A stretch of 64,000 nucleotides of DNA from Lysobacterales bacterium 63-13. GTDB taxonomy: Bacteria; Pseudomonadota; Gammaproteobacteria; Xanthomonadales; Rhodanobacteraceae. The notes under the pieces are model-generated. The model saw only the letters and a program-made list of their open reading frames with translations, was not told where the DNA came from and made no database searches. Below, piece after piece: positions 1 to 8,579 of this stretch (the stretch's first letter is position 1; every line of letters starts with the position of its first letter). The stretch is from positions 62,001 to 126,000 of the forward strand of contig MKWR01000011.1 of NCBI GenBank assembly GCA_001899855.1, in the 5' to 3' direction. Position numbers and translations under genes: made by a program.

Positions 1-201
1 GGCAGCCGGATTGATTGGCGGGATGCGGCTGGGTCGCGGCACGTCATCAGGCACCACGATGTGCGTGTCGGGGGTATCGATGGCCTCGGCGAGCAGGGCA
101 AACGAGCCGATCACGGTGGCCCCGAGCAGGAACAGGATCAGCCACACCTCGGGCACCCGGAACCAGGGCATCGAGGGACTGTCGGGTGCGGAGGGGCTCA
201 T
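1..201 (-). CDS. FixH/CcoH-like small membrane protein (partial, 3' end off window)
   Basis: The first 67 codons are visible; the gene runs off the left edge. Its ATG overlaps the ccoG stop as ATGA, so it is translationally coupled to ccoG. The protein begins with a short polar stretch and a PWFRVPEVW motif. One membrane segment follows (about residues 18-40), then a proline-rich, probably periplasmic part. FixH/CcoH proteins start with a similar P-W-x-x-P-x-x-W stretch and helix and usually follow ccoG. They help assemble cbb3 oxidase. The family assignment rests on position and this N-terminus only, because the C-terminal FixH domain is not in the window. Confidence 0.55.
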   Translation of the reverse strand, partial: MSPSAPDSPSMPWFRVPEVWLILFLLGATVIGSFALLAEAIDTPDTHIVVPDDVPRPSRIPPINPAA

Positions 202-1670
202 GGCTTTTCCGGTGCGAAGAAGTGGGTCTTGCCGCGCGCGACGACGGCACCGTTGGCATCGAGGACCAGCACGGTAATCGGCTGGCGACCGCTGCTGGCG
301 CCGGCATCGGCGCGCAGGGTCAGTGGCAGCGAGAACACCTCGTTCGGTGCCAGGGTCACCGCCGGCTTGCCGATCATGCGCAAGGGCAGCTCGGTTTCCG
401 TGCGCAGGGAGAGGAGCATGTCGGCATCGGTCTTGTTGGCCAGCTTGACGTTGTAGCTGTTCTCGATCGAGCCCTGGCCCAGCGTGCGGAACAAGGCGTT
501 GCGATCATGCAGTACCTCGATGATGACGGCATCACGCGAACCCACCAGCCAGAGGAAGGCGGTGATGAACCCGGCGAGAACCGCGGCATAGATCAAGGTG
601 CGTGGACGCAGCAGGTGCTGCGGCTTGCCGACCAGGGCATTTTCCGTGGTGTAGCGGATCAGCCCGCGCGGATAGTGCATCTTGTCCATGACTTCGTCGC
701 AGGCATCGATGCAGGCGGCGCAGGCAATGCACTCGATCTGCAGGCCATCACGGATGTCGATGCCGGTCGGGCAGACCTGCACGCAGGCGAGGCAATCGAT
801 GCAATCGCCGAGGGGCCGGGAATCGCTGGCGGCGGACGCATCTGCCGTGGCCAGGGCCACGCTGGCGGCGAGGCCGGTTTGGCCATTGCCACTTCCGGCG
901 TCGGCCTTCACTCGTCGCCGATGCCCGCGCGGTTCGCCGCGCGCCACGTCGTAGCTGATGACCAAGGTGTCGCGATCGAACATCGCGCTCTGGAAGCGCG
1001 CATACGGGCACATGTATTTGCATACCTGCTCGCGCAGGTAGCCGGCATTGCCGTAGGTGGCGAAGCCATAGAAAAGGATCCAGAATCCCTCCCAGCCGCC
1101 GACCGAGCCCTGCATGAGGTTGCCACCAAGCTCGCGGATTGGCGTGAAGAAGCCGACGAAAGTGAAGCCGGTCCACAGCGAGAAGCTGACCCATGCCAGC
1201 TGCTTGGCCGACTTGCGCCAGAGCTTGTCGAACGACCACGGCATCTTGTCCAGGCGCATGCGCGCATTGCGCCCGCCTTCGATCTTGCGCTCCATCCACA
1301 GGAACACTTCGGTCCACACCGTCTGCGGACAGGCATAGCCGCACCACAGGCGGCCAGCCACGGCGGTGAAGAAGAACAGGCTCAGCGCGGCGATGATCAG
1401 GAGCAGGGTCAGCAGGTAGAAATCCTGCGGCCAGAAGGTCAGTCCGAAGACATGGAAGCGCCGCGCCGGCAGGTCGAACAAGACCAGCTGCTGGCCGCCG
1501 ATGTTGATCCACGGGAAAGCGTAGAACATGCCGAGCAACCAGAACACGGCCAGTGTGCGCCAACGCTGGAAGCGGCCGTCGATCTCGCGCGGGTAGACCT
1601 TCGGCTCCCTCGCGTAGAGGGAGTCGTTGCTGTCAACGACGGCAATGTCGATTTTCCTGCGCGGAGTCAT
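198..1670 (-). CDS. ccoG: Cytochrome c oxidase accessory protein CcoG (FixG/RdxA)
   Basis: 490 aa. CcoG is a membrane Fe-S protein needed for cbb3 oxidase biogenesis, with a role in copper reduction. N-terminal helices include WINIGGQQLVLFDLP and FWPQDFYLL, then CGYACPQTVWTEVF, the typical CcoG signature. Two 4Fe-4S clusters follow (CIDCLACVQVCP and CIACAACIDAC), then a last helix and a periplasmic Ig-like tail. About 20 extra Ala/Ser/Gly-rich residues lie between RGEPRG and the first cluster. The start is the only in-frame ATG (MTPRRKIDI); the longer track ORF would need a TTG and an unlikely extension. No clear ribosome binding site is visible. It lies downstream of ccoNOQP on the same strand. 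Confidence 0.95.
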   Translation of the reverse strand: MTPRRKIDIAVVDSNDSLYAREPKVYPREIDGRFQRWRTLAVFWLLGMFYAFPWINIGGQQLVLFDLPARRFHVFGLTFWPQDFYLLTLLLIIAALSLFFFTAVAGRLWCGYACPQTVWTEVFLWMERKIEGGRNARMRLDKMPWSFDKLWRKSAKQLAWVSFSLWTGFTFVGFFTPIRELGGNLMQGSVGGWEGFWILFYGFATYGNAGYLREQVCKYMCPYARFQSAMFDRDTLVISYDVARGEPRGHRRRVKADAGSGNGQTGLAASVALATADASAASDSRPLGDCIDCLACVQVCPTGIDIRDGLQIECIACAACIDACDEVMDKMHYPRGLIRYTTENALVGKPQHLLRPRTLIYAAVLAGFITAFLWLVGSRDAVIIEVLHDRNALFRTLGQGSIENSYNVKLANKTDADMLLSLRTETELPLRMIGKPAVTLAPNEVFSLPLTLRADAGASSGRQPITVLVLDANGAVVARGKTHFFAPEKP

Positions 1671-1856
1671 TGGCTGGAGTGATGGACTGAAAGGTTTGCC
1701 ATGGATGTCGCTGTCGACGCGGGCGTATTCAAGTGCCGGTTCAGCAACTGCGACCCGTGGTCGCGGCCGGCGCACCGACTGCCCCGGCGGGCTGCCGTGC
1801 AATGCGGATCGCTCAGGCGATCCGCAGGAGCAACGGCCGATACGCGTGCCGCGCAG

Positions 1857-2174
1857 TCATCCACGTCCGTCTCGATGCGCCAGCGGCTGTCGCGGCGGTG
1901 CGATCAGCATGGCCGTGAACAGGCAGGCCGACAGCGTGCACAACCAGAACATGAAGAAGCCGATGGAATAGCCGGCCAGGCGGGTGATTTCGACATCGGG
2001 CCAGGTGATCGTCGCCAGCTCGACGGGATCGACGATGGCGAAGAACACGATCGTGGCCACGCCTGCGGCAAAGAACGACGGCCAGATCACCGCACCGAAA
2101 CGCCGGGCCATCGAGTCGCGCGGCGTTTCCCGGCTGGCATCCCCGACGCTGGCAGGCGACCGCGAGGTGCTCAT
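1857..2174 (-). CDS. Small two-helix membrane protein of the cbb3 operon
   Basis: 105 aa. The ATG overlaps the ccoP stop (ATGA), so it belongs to the cbb3 operon. After a polar N-terminus of about 25 residues there are two hydrophobic segments (about 28-48 and 65-90), then a basic tail. I do not recognise a named family; uncharacterised membrane proteins between ccoP and ccoG occur in related bacteria. The position suggests a role in oxidase assembly or stability, which is inference. About 185 bases separate its stop from the ccoG start. Confidence 0.7.
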   Translation of the reverse strand: MSTSRSPASVGDASRETPRDSMARRFGAVIWPSFFAAGVATIVFFAIVDPVELATITWPDVEITRLAGYSIGFFMFWLCTLSACLFTAMLIAPPRQPLAHRDGRG

Positions 2175-3112
2175 CGAGCGCCTCCCGAACGTGCCGCGTC
2201 ATCGCGCTCGGATTCGGCCGAACTCTTGCCCTGGGCGAGGATCCACGCGGCGGCAAGGCGCGCACGATCCTCGCTGATCAGCGCGCCCCAGGCCGGCATG
2301 ACGCCGCTGGCACCATAGGTGATGGTGTTCTTGATGCCGGCGAGGTTGCCATTGCCGTGCAGCCAGATGTCGTCGGTCAGGTTGGGTGCGCCAAGGGCAT
2401 GATTGCCCTTGCCGTCGACGCCGTGGCAGGCGGCGCAGATGGCCTCGAATTTCGGCTTGCCGACGCTGGCCAGGCGCGCGTCGTGGGCAAGGCCGGACAG
2501 GCTCAAGGCATAGTTCGCCACTTCCTCGACGCCGTTGCCGGGCAAGGTCGCGACCATGGGCGGCATCAAGCCGTGGCGGCCGTTCATGATGCTGGCAAGC
2601 ACGGTTTCCGGCTCGCCGCCGTACAGCCAGTCGCCATCGACAAGGTTCGGGTAGCCGATGGCCCCGCGCGCATCCGAGCCGTGGCAGGCGGCGCAATTGT
2701 TGGCAAACACATTGCGGCCAACCTTGGTCGCGGCCGGGTTGTCGATCAAGTCGGCCAGCGGCTGGTTGCGGAAACCCGCAAACAGCGTTTCCAGCTTGGC
2801 GTTGGTCGCATCGAGCTCGGCCTGCACTTCCGCGCCGGAACTCCAGCCCAGGCTGCCCTTGAAGGTGCCGAGGCCCGGATACAGGGCCAGGTAGGCAAAG
2901 CCGAAAATGAAGGTGAGGATGAACAGGACGAACCACCAGCGCGGCAGCGGATTGTTCAACTCCTCGATGTCGCCGTCCCAGACATGGCCCATGGTTTCGG
3001 TGGCCGGTTTGTCGTTTTTCGGCTTGGCTGCGGTTGCCAGCAGCAGCCAGATCAGGCCGATCAGGTTGATCGCGGTGAGGGCGACGATATAGAAGTTCCA
3101 TCCGGCGCTCAT
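2171..3112 (-). CDS. ccoP: cbb3-type cytochrome c oxidase subunit III (CcoP), dihaem
   Basis: 313 aa. CcoP is the dihaem cytochrome c subunit that passes electrons from soluble cytochromes towards CcoO and CcoN. Two N-terminal membrane segments (about 5-27 and 58-78) flank the family's HVWDGDIEELNNPLPRWW stretch. Two CAACH haem-binding motifs follow at about 140-144 and 226-230. Methionines likely to serve as axial ligands are in GLMPPM and GVMPAWG. Length is normal. Start and stop overlap ccoQ and the next gene as ATGA, so translation is coupled. Confidence 0.97.
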   Translation of the reverse strand: MSAGWNFYIVALTAINLIGLIWLLLATAAKPKNDKPATETMGHVWDGDIEELNNPLPRWWFVLFILTFIFGFAYLALYPGLGTFKGSLGWSSGAEVQAELDATNAKLETLFAGFRNQPLADLIDNPAATKVGRNVFANNCAACHGSDARGAIGYPNLVDGDWLYGGEPETVLASIMNGRHGLMPPMVATLPGNGVEEVANYALSLSGLAHDARLASVGKPKFEAICAACHGVDGKGNHALGAPNLTDDIWLHGNGNLAGIKNTITYGASGVMPAWGALISEDRARLAAAWILAQGKSSAESERDDAARSGGAR

Positions 3113-3261
3113 GGCTTGTCCTCCGCATATGGGCGGCTGTCGTCTTCAAGCGGGATATGCGCCGCTTCGCTGAAATCGGCGCGGCGGTGATTGCTCCAGG
3201 CCCAGGCCCAGAGGCCGAGGAAGGTCAGCATGAGGATGCTGGTGAGGGTGCCGGAAATCAT
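3109..3261 (-). CDS. ccoQ: cbb3-type cytochrome oxidase subunit IV (CcoQ/FixQ)
   Basis: 50 aa. The protein ([20 protein letters not shown]...) has one N-terminal membrane segment, then [20 protein letters not shown], matching the short CcoQ/FixQ subunit that stabilises the oxidase. It is too short to be its own entry in the ORF track. The start overlaps the ccoO stop (ATGA at 3258-3261) and the stop overlaps the ccoP start (3109-3112). Confidence 0.9.
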   Translation of the reverse strand: MISGTLTSILMLTFLGLWAWAWSNHRRADFSEAAHIPLEDDSRPYAEDKP

Positions 3262-3881
3262 GGCTGCGCCTCCGTGGTCGCATCGGGCGATTTCACGCCC
3301 AGCCCCTGCAGGTAGGCAATCAGCGCATCGAGTTCGGTCTGTCCGGTCAGGGCATCCTTGACCCCGGCAAAATCCGCATCGGTGTAGGGATGCCCCATCC
3401 AGGCCAGCGTGCGCATTTTCCTCTCGATCAGTTTCGGATCGAGCAGCGATGCGGTCAGCCACGGATAACCCGGCATGTTCGATTCCGGCACGACATCGCG
3501 CGGGTTCTTGAGGTGCACGCGGTGCCAGTCATCCGAATAGCGGCCACCGACCCGCGCCAGATCCGGCCCGGTGCGCTTGGAACCCCACAGGAACGGACGG
3601 TCATACACCGATTCGCCGGCCACCGAATAAGGCCCGTAGCGCTGGGTTTCGGAAGCCAGTGTGCGGATCATCTGCGAGTGGCAGCCGACGCAGCCTTCGC
3701 GGATGAAGATGTCGCGCCCGGCCAGTTGCAGCGGCGGATAGGGTTTCACGCCGGGTGCGGCGGTGATCGTCTGCGCCTGGAACATCAGCGGCACGATCTC
3801 GACCAGGCCGCCGACCGCGATCACCAGCACGATCAAGACCACCATCAGGCCGATGTTCTTCTCGATGATTTCATGTTTCAT
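3258..3881 (-). CDS. ccoO: cbb3-type cytochrome c oxidase subunit II (CcoO), monohaem
   Basis: 207 aa. CcoO is the membrane-anchored monohaem cytochrome c of the cbb3 complex. One N-terminal helix (about 10-32) is followed by [15 protein letters not shown], with the haem motif CVGCH at about 64-68, and by the family segments [37 protein letters not shown] and [10 protein letters not shown] (probable Met axial ligand). A good ribosome binding site (GAGGAG) precedes the ATG. It begins a few bases after the ccoN stop. Confidence 0.97.
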   Translation of the reverse strand: MKHEIIEKNIGLMVVLIVLVIAVGGLVEIVPLMFQAQTITAAPGVKPYPPLQLAGRDIFIREGCVGCHSQMIRTLASETQRYGPYSVAGESVYDRPFLWGSKRTGPDLARVGGRYSDDWHRVHLKNPRDVVPESNMPGYPWLTASLLDPKLIERKMRTLAWMGHPYTDADFAGVKDALTGQTELDALIAYLQGLGVKSPDATTEAQP

Positions 3882-3892
3882 CGGTCATCTCC

Positions 3893-5317
3893 TCAGGCGT
3901 GGGCCGGTACGGGAACGCGAACCAGGGGTGCCCCGGCACCCATCTGGCAGGTCTTGCGCACATTCCACGCCATGATCAGCATGCCGCTGAAGAAGAGGAT
4001 GCCGCCGACAAAACGGGTGACGTAATACGGGTAGGTCTGGCGCACCGATTCGATGAAGGTGTAGGTGAGCGTTCCATCGGGATTTGTCGCGCGCCACATC
4101 AGGCCCTGCATGACGCCGGCGATCCACATCGCCGTGATGTAGAGGACGATGCCGATGGTGGCGATCCAGAAGTGCGCATCGATGGCCTTGATCGAGTACA
4201 TGCGTTCGGCACCATAGAGCCTGGGCAGCATGCTGTAGATCGCGCCGATGGTGATGAAGGCGACCCAGCCCAGCGCGCCGGCGTGGACATGGCCGATGGT
4301 CCAGTCGGTGTAGTGCGAGAGGGCGTTGACGGTCTTGATCGACATCATCGGGCCTTCGAAGGTCGACATGCCGTAGAACGACAGCGAGACGATCATGAAC
4401 TTGAGGATCGGGTCGGTGCGCAATTTGTGCCAGGCGCCGGAGAGGGTCATCATGCCGTTGATCATGCCGCCCCAGCTTGGCGCGAGCAGGATCAGCGAAA
4501 ACACCATGCCGATCGATTGCGCCCAGTCCGGCAGCGCCGTGTAGTGCAGGTGATGCGGGCCGGCCCACATGTAGATCGAGATCAGCGCCCAGAAATGCAC
4601 GACCGACAGGCGATACGAATAAACCGGTCGCTGCGCCTGCTTGGGCACGTAGTAATACATGATGCCGAGGAAGCCTGCGGTGAGGAAGAAACCGACCGCG
4701 TTGTGCCCATACCACCACTGCACCATGGCATCGACGGCCCCTGAATAGACCGGATACGACTCGGTCCACGACACCGGTATCTGCAGGTTGTTGAAGATGT
4801 GCAGCACGGCGATGGTCAGGATGTAGGCACCAAAGAACCAGTTGGCGACGTAGATATGGCGGATGCGGCGGCGGGCGATGGTCATGAAGAAGACCACTGC
4901 ATAGGTCACCCAGACGGCCGTGATCAGCAGGTCGATCGGCCAGATCAGTTCGGCGTATTCATGGGATTGGCTCAGCCCCAGCGGCAGGGTAATCACGGCG
5001 GCGACGATGACCGCCTGCCAACCCCAGAAGGTGAATGCGGCCAGACGGTCGGAAAACAGCCGCACATGGCAGGTGCGCTGCACCACGTAATACGAGGTCG
5101 CGAACAGGCCGCTGCCGCCGAAGGCGAAGATCACTGCATTGGTGTGCAGTGGCCGCAAGCGCCCGTAACTGAGCCAGGCGATATCGAAATTCAGCGCCGG
5201 CCAGGCCAGCTGCGCGGCAATGACCAGCCCGACCAGCATGCCGATCACGCCCCAGAAGATCGTGGCCATGGTGAATTGGCGCACGACCTTGTCGTTGTAG
5301 GTTTCCACGGATTGCAT
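3893..5317 (-). CDS. ccoN: cbb3-type cytochrome c oxidase subunit I (CcoN)
   Basis: 474 aa from the chosen start. This is the catalytic subunit of the high-affinity terminal oxidase; it binds haem b and the haem b3-CuB centre in the inner membrane. It has about 12 hydrophobic segments. Conserved stretches include [14 protein letters not shown] (haem b His), [23 protein letters not shown] (CuB His), [13 protein letters not shown] and [12 protein letters not shown] (haem His). I chose the ATG at 5317 ([12 protein letters not shown]) because AGGAAGG precedes it and it matches the family N-terminus; the track ORF adds 47 residues. First gene of the operon, with an FNR-type box about 60 bases upstream. 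Confidence 0.97.
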   Translation of the reverse strand: MQSVETYNDKVVRQFTMATIFWGVIGMLVGLVIAAQLAWPALNFDIAWLSYGRLRPLHTNAVIFAFGGSGLFATSYYVVQRTCHVRLFSDRLAAFTFWGWQAVIVAAVITLPLGLSQSHEYAELIWPIDLLITAVWVTYAVVFFMTIARRRIRHIYVANWFFGAYILTIAVLHIFNNLQIPVSWTESYPVYSGAVDAMVQWWYGHNAVGFFLTAGFLGIMYYYVPKQAQRPVYSYRLSVVHFWALISIYMWAGPHHLHYTALPDWAQSIGMVFSLILLAPSWGGMINGMMTLSGAWHKLRTDPILKFMIVSLSFYGMSTFEGPMMSIKTVNALSHYTDWTIGHVHAGALGWVAFITIGAIYSMLPRLYGAERMYSIKAIDAHFWIATIGIVLYITAMWIAGVMQGLMWRATNPDGTLTYTFIESVRQTYPYYVTRFVGGILFFSGMLIMAWNVRKTCQMGAGAPLVRVPVPAHA

Positions 5318-5344
5318 CGCCCTTCCTCGTTTTCGAGCCACTGG

Positions 5345-5386
5345 ATTCTCGGCAGCCGCCAGGCCACAACGGTTGACATCGATCAA
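5345..5386 (-). promoter_or_regulatory. Probable FNR-dependent promoter of ccoNOQP
   Basis: Bases 5373-5386 read TTGATCGATGTCAA on the minus strand, against the FNR/Anr consensus TTGAT-N4-ATCAA (one mismatch). A -10-like GAGAAT lies at 5350-5345, about 32 bases from the box centre. This matches a class II activator site at -41.5 and puts the start site near 5338, about 20 bases before the ccoN ATG. Box and spacing are read directly; activity is inferred. Confidence 0.7.
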
Positions 5387-5444
5387 ATTGTCGGCATTCT
5401 GCGACAGCTTGCCACGCCGCAGTGGCAACCGGTTTGAATCTGGC

Positions 5445-5458
5445 TTGACCGGCATCAA
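5445..5458 (+). promoter_or_regulatory. FNR/Anr/DNR-type box upstream of nirK
   Basis: TTGACCGGCATCAA matches TTGAT-N4-ATCAA with one mismatch. The centre is 74.5 bases before the nirK ATG. A weak -10-like TACAGT at 5500-5505 would put the box near -61 (class I). A class II arrangement would need a poorer -10 near 5482. It could be read by the FNR homologue at 8580-9347 or by an NO-responsive DNR-type protein elsewhere. Confidence 0.65.
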
Positions 5459-5525
5459 GCGCGCATTGCATGCGCTCGCCCATCCTCCCGCCCCGTCATT
5501 ACAGTCATATAGACAAGAGGTTCAA

Positions 5526-7037
5526 ATGAGATTCGGAATTACCGGCATCGTGCTGTCCACCCTGCTGCTTGCGGCCTGCGCACCCGACAATACGGCCTCG
5601 GCGCCCAAGGGTTTGCAGGCAGCCGTCAACAACGATACCGGTGGCTCGGCCAAGGGCGATCTCGGTCCGCCGCAAGGCGAGCCCGTGCATGCCATCCTGA
5701 CCAGCCCGCCGGAAGTGCCGCCGGCAACCGGGCGCAGCGTACCGGCCAAGGTCATCGTCGAGCTCGAGGTACAGGAGAAGGAGCTGGAGATTTCCGAAGG
5801 CGCGCGCTACACCTTCTGGACCTTTGGCGGCACCGTGCCGGGCAGCTTCATCCGCGTGCGCCAGGGCGATACCGTCGAGTTCCACCTGAAGAACCATCCC
5901 GATTCGAAGATGCCGCACAACATCGACCTGCACGGCGTGACCGGGCCGGGTGGTGGTGCCGCTTCGAGCTTTACCGCGCCGGGCCACGAGTCGCAGTTCA
6001 CCTTCAAGGCGCTCAACCACGGCTTGTTCGTCTACCACTGCGCCACGGCGCCGGTCGGCATGCACATCGCCAACGGCATGTACGGATTGATCCTCGTCGA
6101 GCCGCCGGAAGGCCTGCCGCCGGTCGATCACGAGTTCTACGTCATGCAGGGTGATTTCTACACGGTCGGCAAGTACCGGCAGAAGGGCTTGCAGGCTTTC
6201 GACATGCAGAAGGCCATCGACGAGAACCCGACCTACGTGCTGTTCAACGGCTCCGAAGGCGCCCTGATCAACGAAAAGGCCTTGAAGGCGAAGACCGGCC
6301 AGACCATCCGCATGTACGTCGGCAATGGTGGCCCGAACCTCGTTTCCAGCTTCCACGTGATTGGCGAGATCTTTGATCGGGTCTGGTACGAAGGCGGCAC
6401 GCATTACCAGGAAAACGTGCAGACCACGCTGATTCCATCCGGTGGCGCGATGATGGCCGACTTCCGCGTCGAGGTGCCGGGCAGCTATGTGCTGGTCGAC
6501 CATTCGATCTTCCGCGCCTTCAACAAGGGTGCGCTGGCCATCCTCAAGGTCGATGGCGAAGAGAACAAGGCGATCTATTCGGGCAAGGAAGTCGATTCGG
6601 TCTATCTCGGCGACAAGGCCGCCAATCTCGCATCGGTCGGCGAAGCGCGCAGTGCCGAGGTCAGCGGCAACCTGACCCTCGAACAGCAGATCGCCGCCGG
6701 CAAGGCGCACTTCAACGGCACCTGTTCGGTCTGCCACCAGGACAATGGTGCCGGCATCCCCGGCATCTTCCCGCCGCTGGCGAAGTCCGACTTCATCGCC
6801 AAGGATCCGGAGCAGGCGATCCATATCGTCCTCAATGGCCTGGCCGGCAAGATCACCGTCAACGGCAAGGAATACGATTCGGTGATGCCGCCGATGAGCC
6901 AGCTCAACAACGACGAGGTCGCCAACATCCTGACCTATGTCTTCAACAGCTGGGGCAACAAGGATGGCCGTGTCAGCGCCGATCAGGTGGCCAAGATCCG
7001 CGCCGAAACCCCGCGTGCCGAAGGCGCGGCGCACTGA
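5526..7037 (+). CDS. nirK: Copper nitrite reductase NirK, lipoprotein with C-terminal cytochrome c domain
   Basis: 503 aa. Reduces nitrite to nitric oxide in the periplasm. The N-terminus is a lipoprotein signal with lipobox LAAC (Cys18). The cupredoxin core holds the ligands: His131, Cys172, His180 and Met185 for type 1 copper; His136, His171 and His326 for type 2 copper; Asp134 and His277 as catalytic pair. A linker leads to a cytochrome c domain with CSVCH (400-404) and MPPM (454-457) as likely axial Met. Such haem-NirK fusions can take electrons through the tethered cytochrome. AGAGG precedes the ATG; the longer track ORF is rejected because the signal peptide starts here. Confidence 0.96.
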   Translation: MRFGITGIVLSTLLLAACAPDNTASAPKGLQAAVNNDTGGSAKGDLGPPQGEPVHAILTSPPEVPPATGRSVPAKVIVELEVQEKELEISEGARYTFWTFGGTVPGSFIRVRQGDTVEFHLKNHPDSKMPHNIDLHGVTGPGGGAASSFTAPGHESQFTFKALNHGLFVYHCATAPVGMHIANGMYGLILVEPPEGLPPVDHEFYVMQGDFYTVGKYRQKGLQAFDMQKAIDENPTYVLFNGSEGALINEKALKAKTGQTIRMYVGNGGPNLVSSFHVIGEIFDRVWYEGGTHYQENVQTTLIPSGGAMMADFRVEVPGSYVLVDHSIFRAFNKGALAILKVDGEENKAIYSGKEVDSVYLGDKAANLASVGEARSAEVSGNLTLEQQIAAGKAHFNGTCSVCHQDNGAGIPGIFPPLAKSDFIAKDPEQAIHIVLNGLAGKITVNGKEYDSVMPPMSQLNNDEVANILTYVFNSWGNKDGRVSADQVAKIRAETPRAEGAAH

Positions 7038-7042
7038 CGCCG

Positions 7043-7831
7043 ATGACCCGCCGCCTGTCCATCCGGCTTGGCATCACCCTGGCACTGGCCGGGGTGATGC
7101 CGCTGCACGCCGCCGACTACGTCGACATCCCTGCCGGTGCGTTCCAGTCGGTGCTGCCTGGTGGCGAGGACAAGTTGCGCGCTGTCGACGTCGCCGCCAT
7201 GCGCATGCGCAGCGAACCGGTGAGCAATGCGGAATTCCTCGCCTTCGCCAAGGCAAACCCCGAATGGCGGCGCGACAAGGTCGCCTCGGTGTTCGCCGAG
7301 GCGCGCTACCTCGACCACTGGCCGGCCGCGGATGCAATCACGGCCGAACAGGCACGCCAGGCCGTGGTCAAGGTCAGCTGGTTTGCCGCGCAGGCGTATT
7401 GCGAGAGCGAGAACGCGCGCCTGCCAAGCTGGTACGAATGGGAATACGTCGCCGCCGCCGACGCCACGCGGCGTGATGCCCGCGCCGATCCGGAGTGGCG
7501 CAACCGCATTCTTTCCTGGTACTCGCAGGCTTCCGGCGGTACGCCGGGAACGATCGGCGGCGAGGCCAATGCCTATGGCGTGCGCGACCTGCACGGACTG
7601 GTCTGGGAGTGGGTCGATGATTTCAATGCGCTGATGGTCAGTGCCGACAATCGCGAACAGGGCGATCCCGAGCGCCTCAAGTTCTGCGGTGCCGGCGCGC
7701 TGTCCATGCAGGATCGCGACAACTACGCCATCCTCATGCGCATCGCCATGCTGTCATCGCTGCAAGGTGCCGATGTCACCGGCAACGTCGGTTTCCGTTG
7801 CGTGCGCCCGATTGCCGGAGCAGGCCCATGA
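7043..7831 (+). CDS. nirV: NirV-type formylglycine-generating-enzyme-like protein
   Basis: 262 aa, five bases after nirK. A signal peptide (MTRRLSIRLGITLALAGVMPLHA) is followed by an FGE-sulfatase/SUMF1 fold: EPVSNAEFLAF, VSWFAAQAYCESENARLPSWYEWEY, DLHGLVWEWVDDF and GFRCVRP. Members next to nirK are called NirV; their exact role is unsettled, with maturation or electron supply to NirK proposed. The region where true FGEs carry the cysteine pair reads GAGALSMQDRDNYAILMR, with no cysteine. It should therefore not make formylglycine. It overlaps the next gene (ATGA). Confidence 0.85.
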   Translation: MTRRLSIRLGITLALAGVMPLHAADYVDIPAGAFQSVLPGGEDKLRAVDVAAMRMRSEPVSNAEFLAFAKANPEWRRDKVASVFAEARYLDHWPAADAITAEQARQAVVKVSWFAAQAYCESENARLPSWYEWEYVAAADATRRDARADPEWRNRILSWYSQASGGTPGTIGGEANAYGVRDLHGLVWEWVDDFNALMVSADNREQGDPERLKFCGAGALSMQDRDNYAILMRIAMLSSLQGADVTGNVGFRCVRPIAGAGP

Positions 7832-8412
7832 ATCACTGCATCCGCCTCGTGCTGTTTCTCTCCGGCCTGTTTTGCCTGGCGCTGTGCGCGCAGGCGGCGC
7901 GCGCGGATGAGCTGCCGGGCGATTCCGTCTACCACCTGCATGTGCCCCTGCTTGACCAGGATGCCCAATCGGTGGATTTCGCCAGCCTGCGCGGAAAGCC
8001 GCGCCTGGTGACGATGTTCTACGCATCGTGTCCGTACATGTGCCCGCTGATCATCGACACCGCGCGCATGAGCGAACGCGCACTCGATGCCGGGGAACGT
8101 GCGAAGTTGTCCGTGCTGATGGTCAGCTTCGATGCCAGGCGCGATGATCCGGCCGCGCTCAAGGCGCTTGCCGCAAAGCGCAGCATCGATACCGGGCGCT
8201 GGCGCCTGACCGGCACCGATGCCGCCAATGTGCGCAAGATTGCCGCGGTTCTCGGCATCCAGTACCGGCCGCTGGACGATGGCGAGTTCAGCCATACCAG
8301 CGTGCTGATCCTGCTCGATGCAGAAGGCCGCATTGCCGCGCGCAGTGAAATCATGGGCAAGGTGGACCCCGATTTCATCGCCGCCATCAAGCGGGTGCTC
8401 GACAAGCCCTGA
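7828..8412 (+). CDS. SCO1/SenC family copper chaperone
   Basis: 194 aa. A signal peptide or anchor (about 1-27) precedes a thioredoxin-like fold with the copper-binding CPYMC motif (FYASCPYMCP) and the distal His in FSHTS. SCO proteins deliver copper to cytochrome oxidase CuA sites or to other periplasmic copper enzymes. cbb3 oxidases lack CuA, so copper supply to NirK or to the cbb3 CuB site is the likely role here. The ATG overlaps the nirV stop, so it is coupled to nirK-nirV. Confidence 0.88.
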   Translation: MNHCIRLVLFLSGLFCLALCAQAARADELPGDSVYHLHVPLLDQDAQSVDFASLRGKPRLVTMFYASCPYMCPLIIDTARMSERALDAGERAKLSVLMVSFDARRDDPAALKALAAKRSIDTGRWRLTGTDAANVRKIAAVLGIQYRPLDDGEFSHTSVLILLDAEGRIAARSEIMGKVDPDFIAAIKRVLDKP

Positions 8413-8579
8413 AGCAAGGCAGCGCCTGAGTTCTGCCACCTGCTGCGCGCACATGCCACGGCACATTGCGGACATGCGGGTTCGCAGGAATCCGCCATCC
8501 TGCGTATCATTCACCCCCGGTGCGCGAGGTCATGGGATCTCGCGACAAAGCTGAAACGCGCCGCTATGGCGTGATCCCG

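Noticed and set aside
15-1682. 555-aa plus-strand ORF opposite ccoG
   Set aside because: It is the antisense shadow of ccoG; the product is low-complexity and has no family resemblance, while the minus strand encodes all CcoG motifs.
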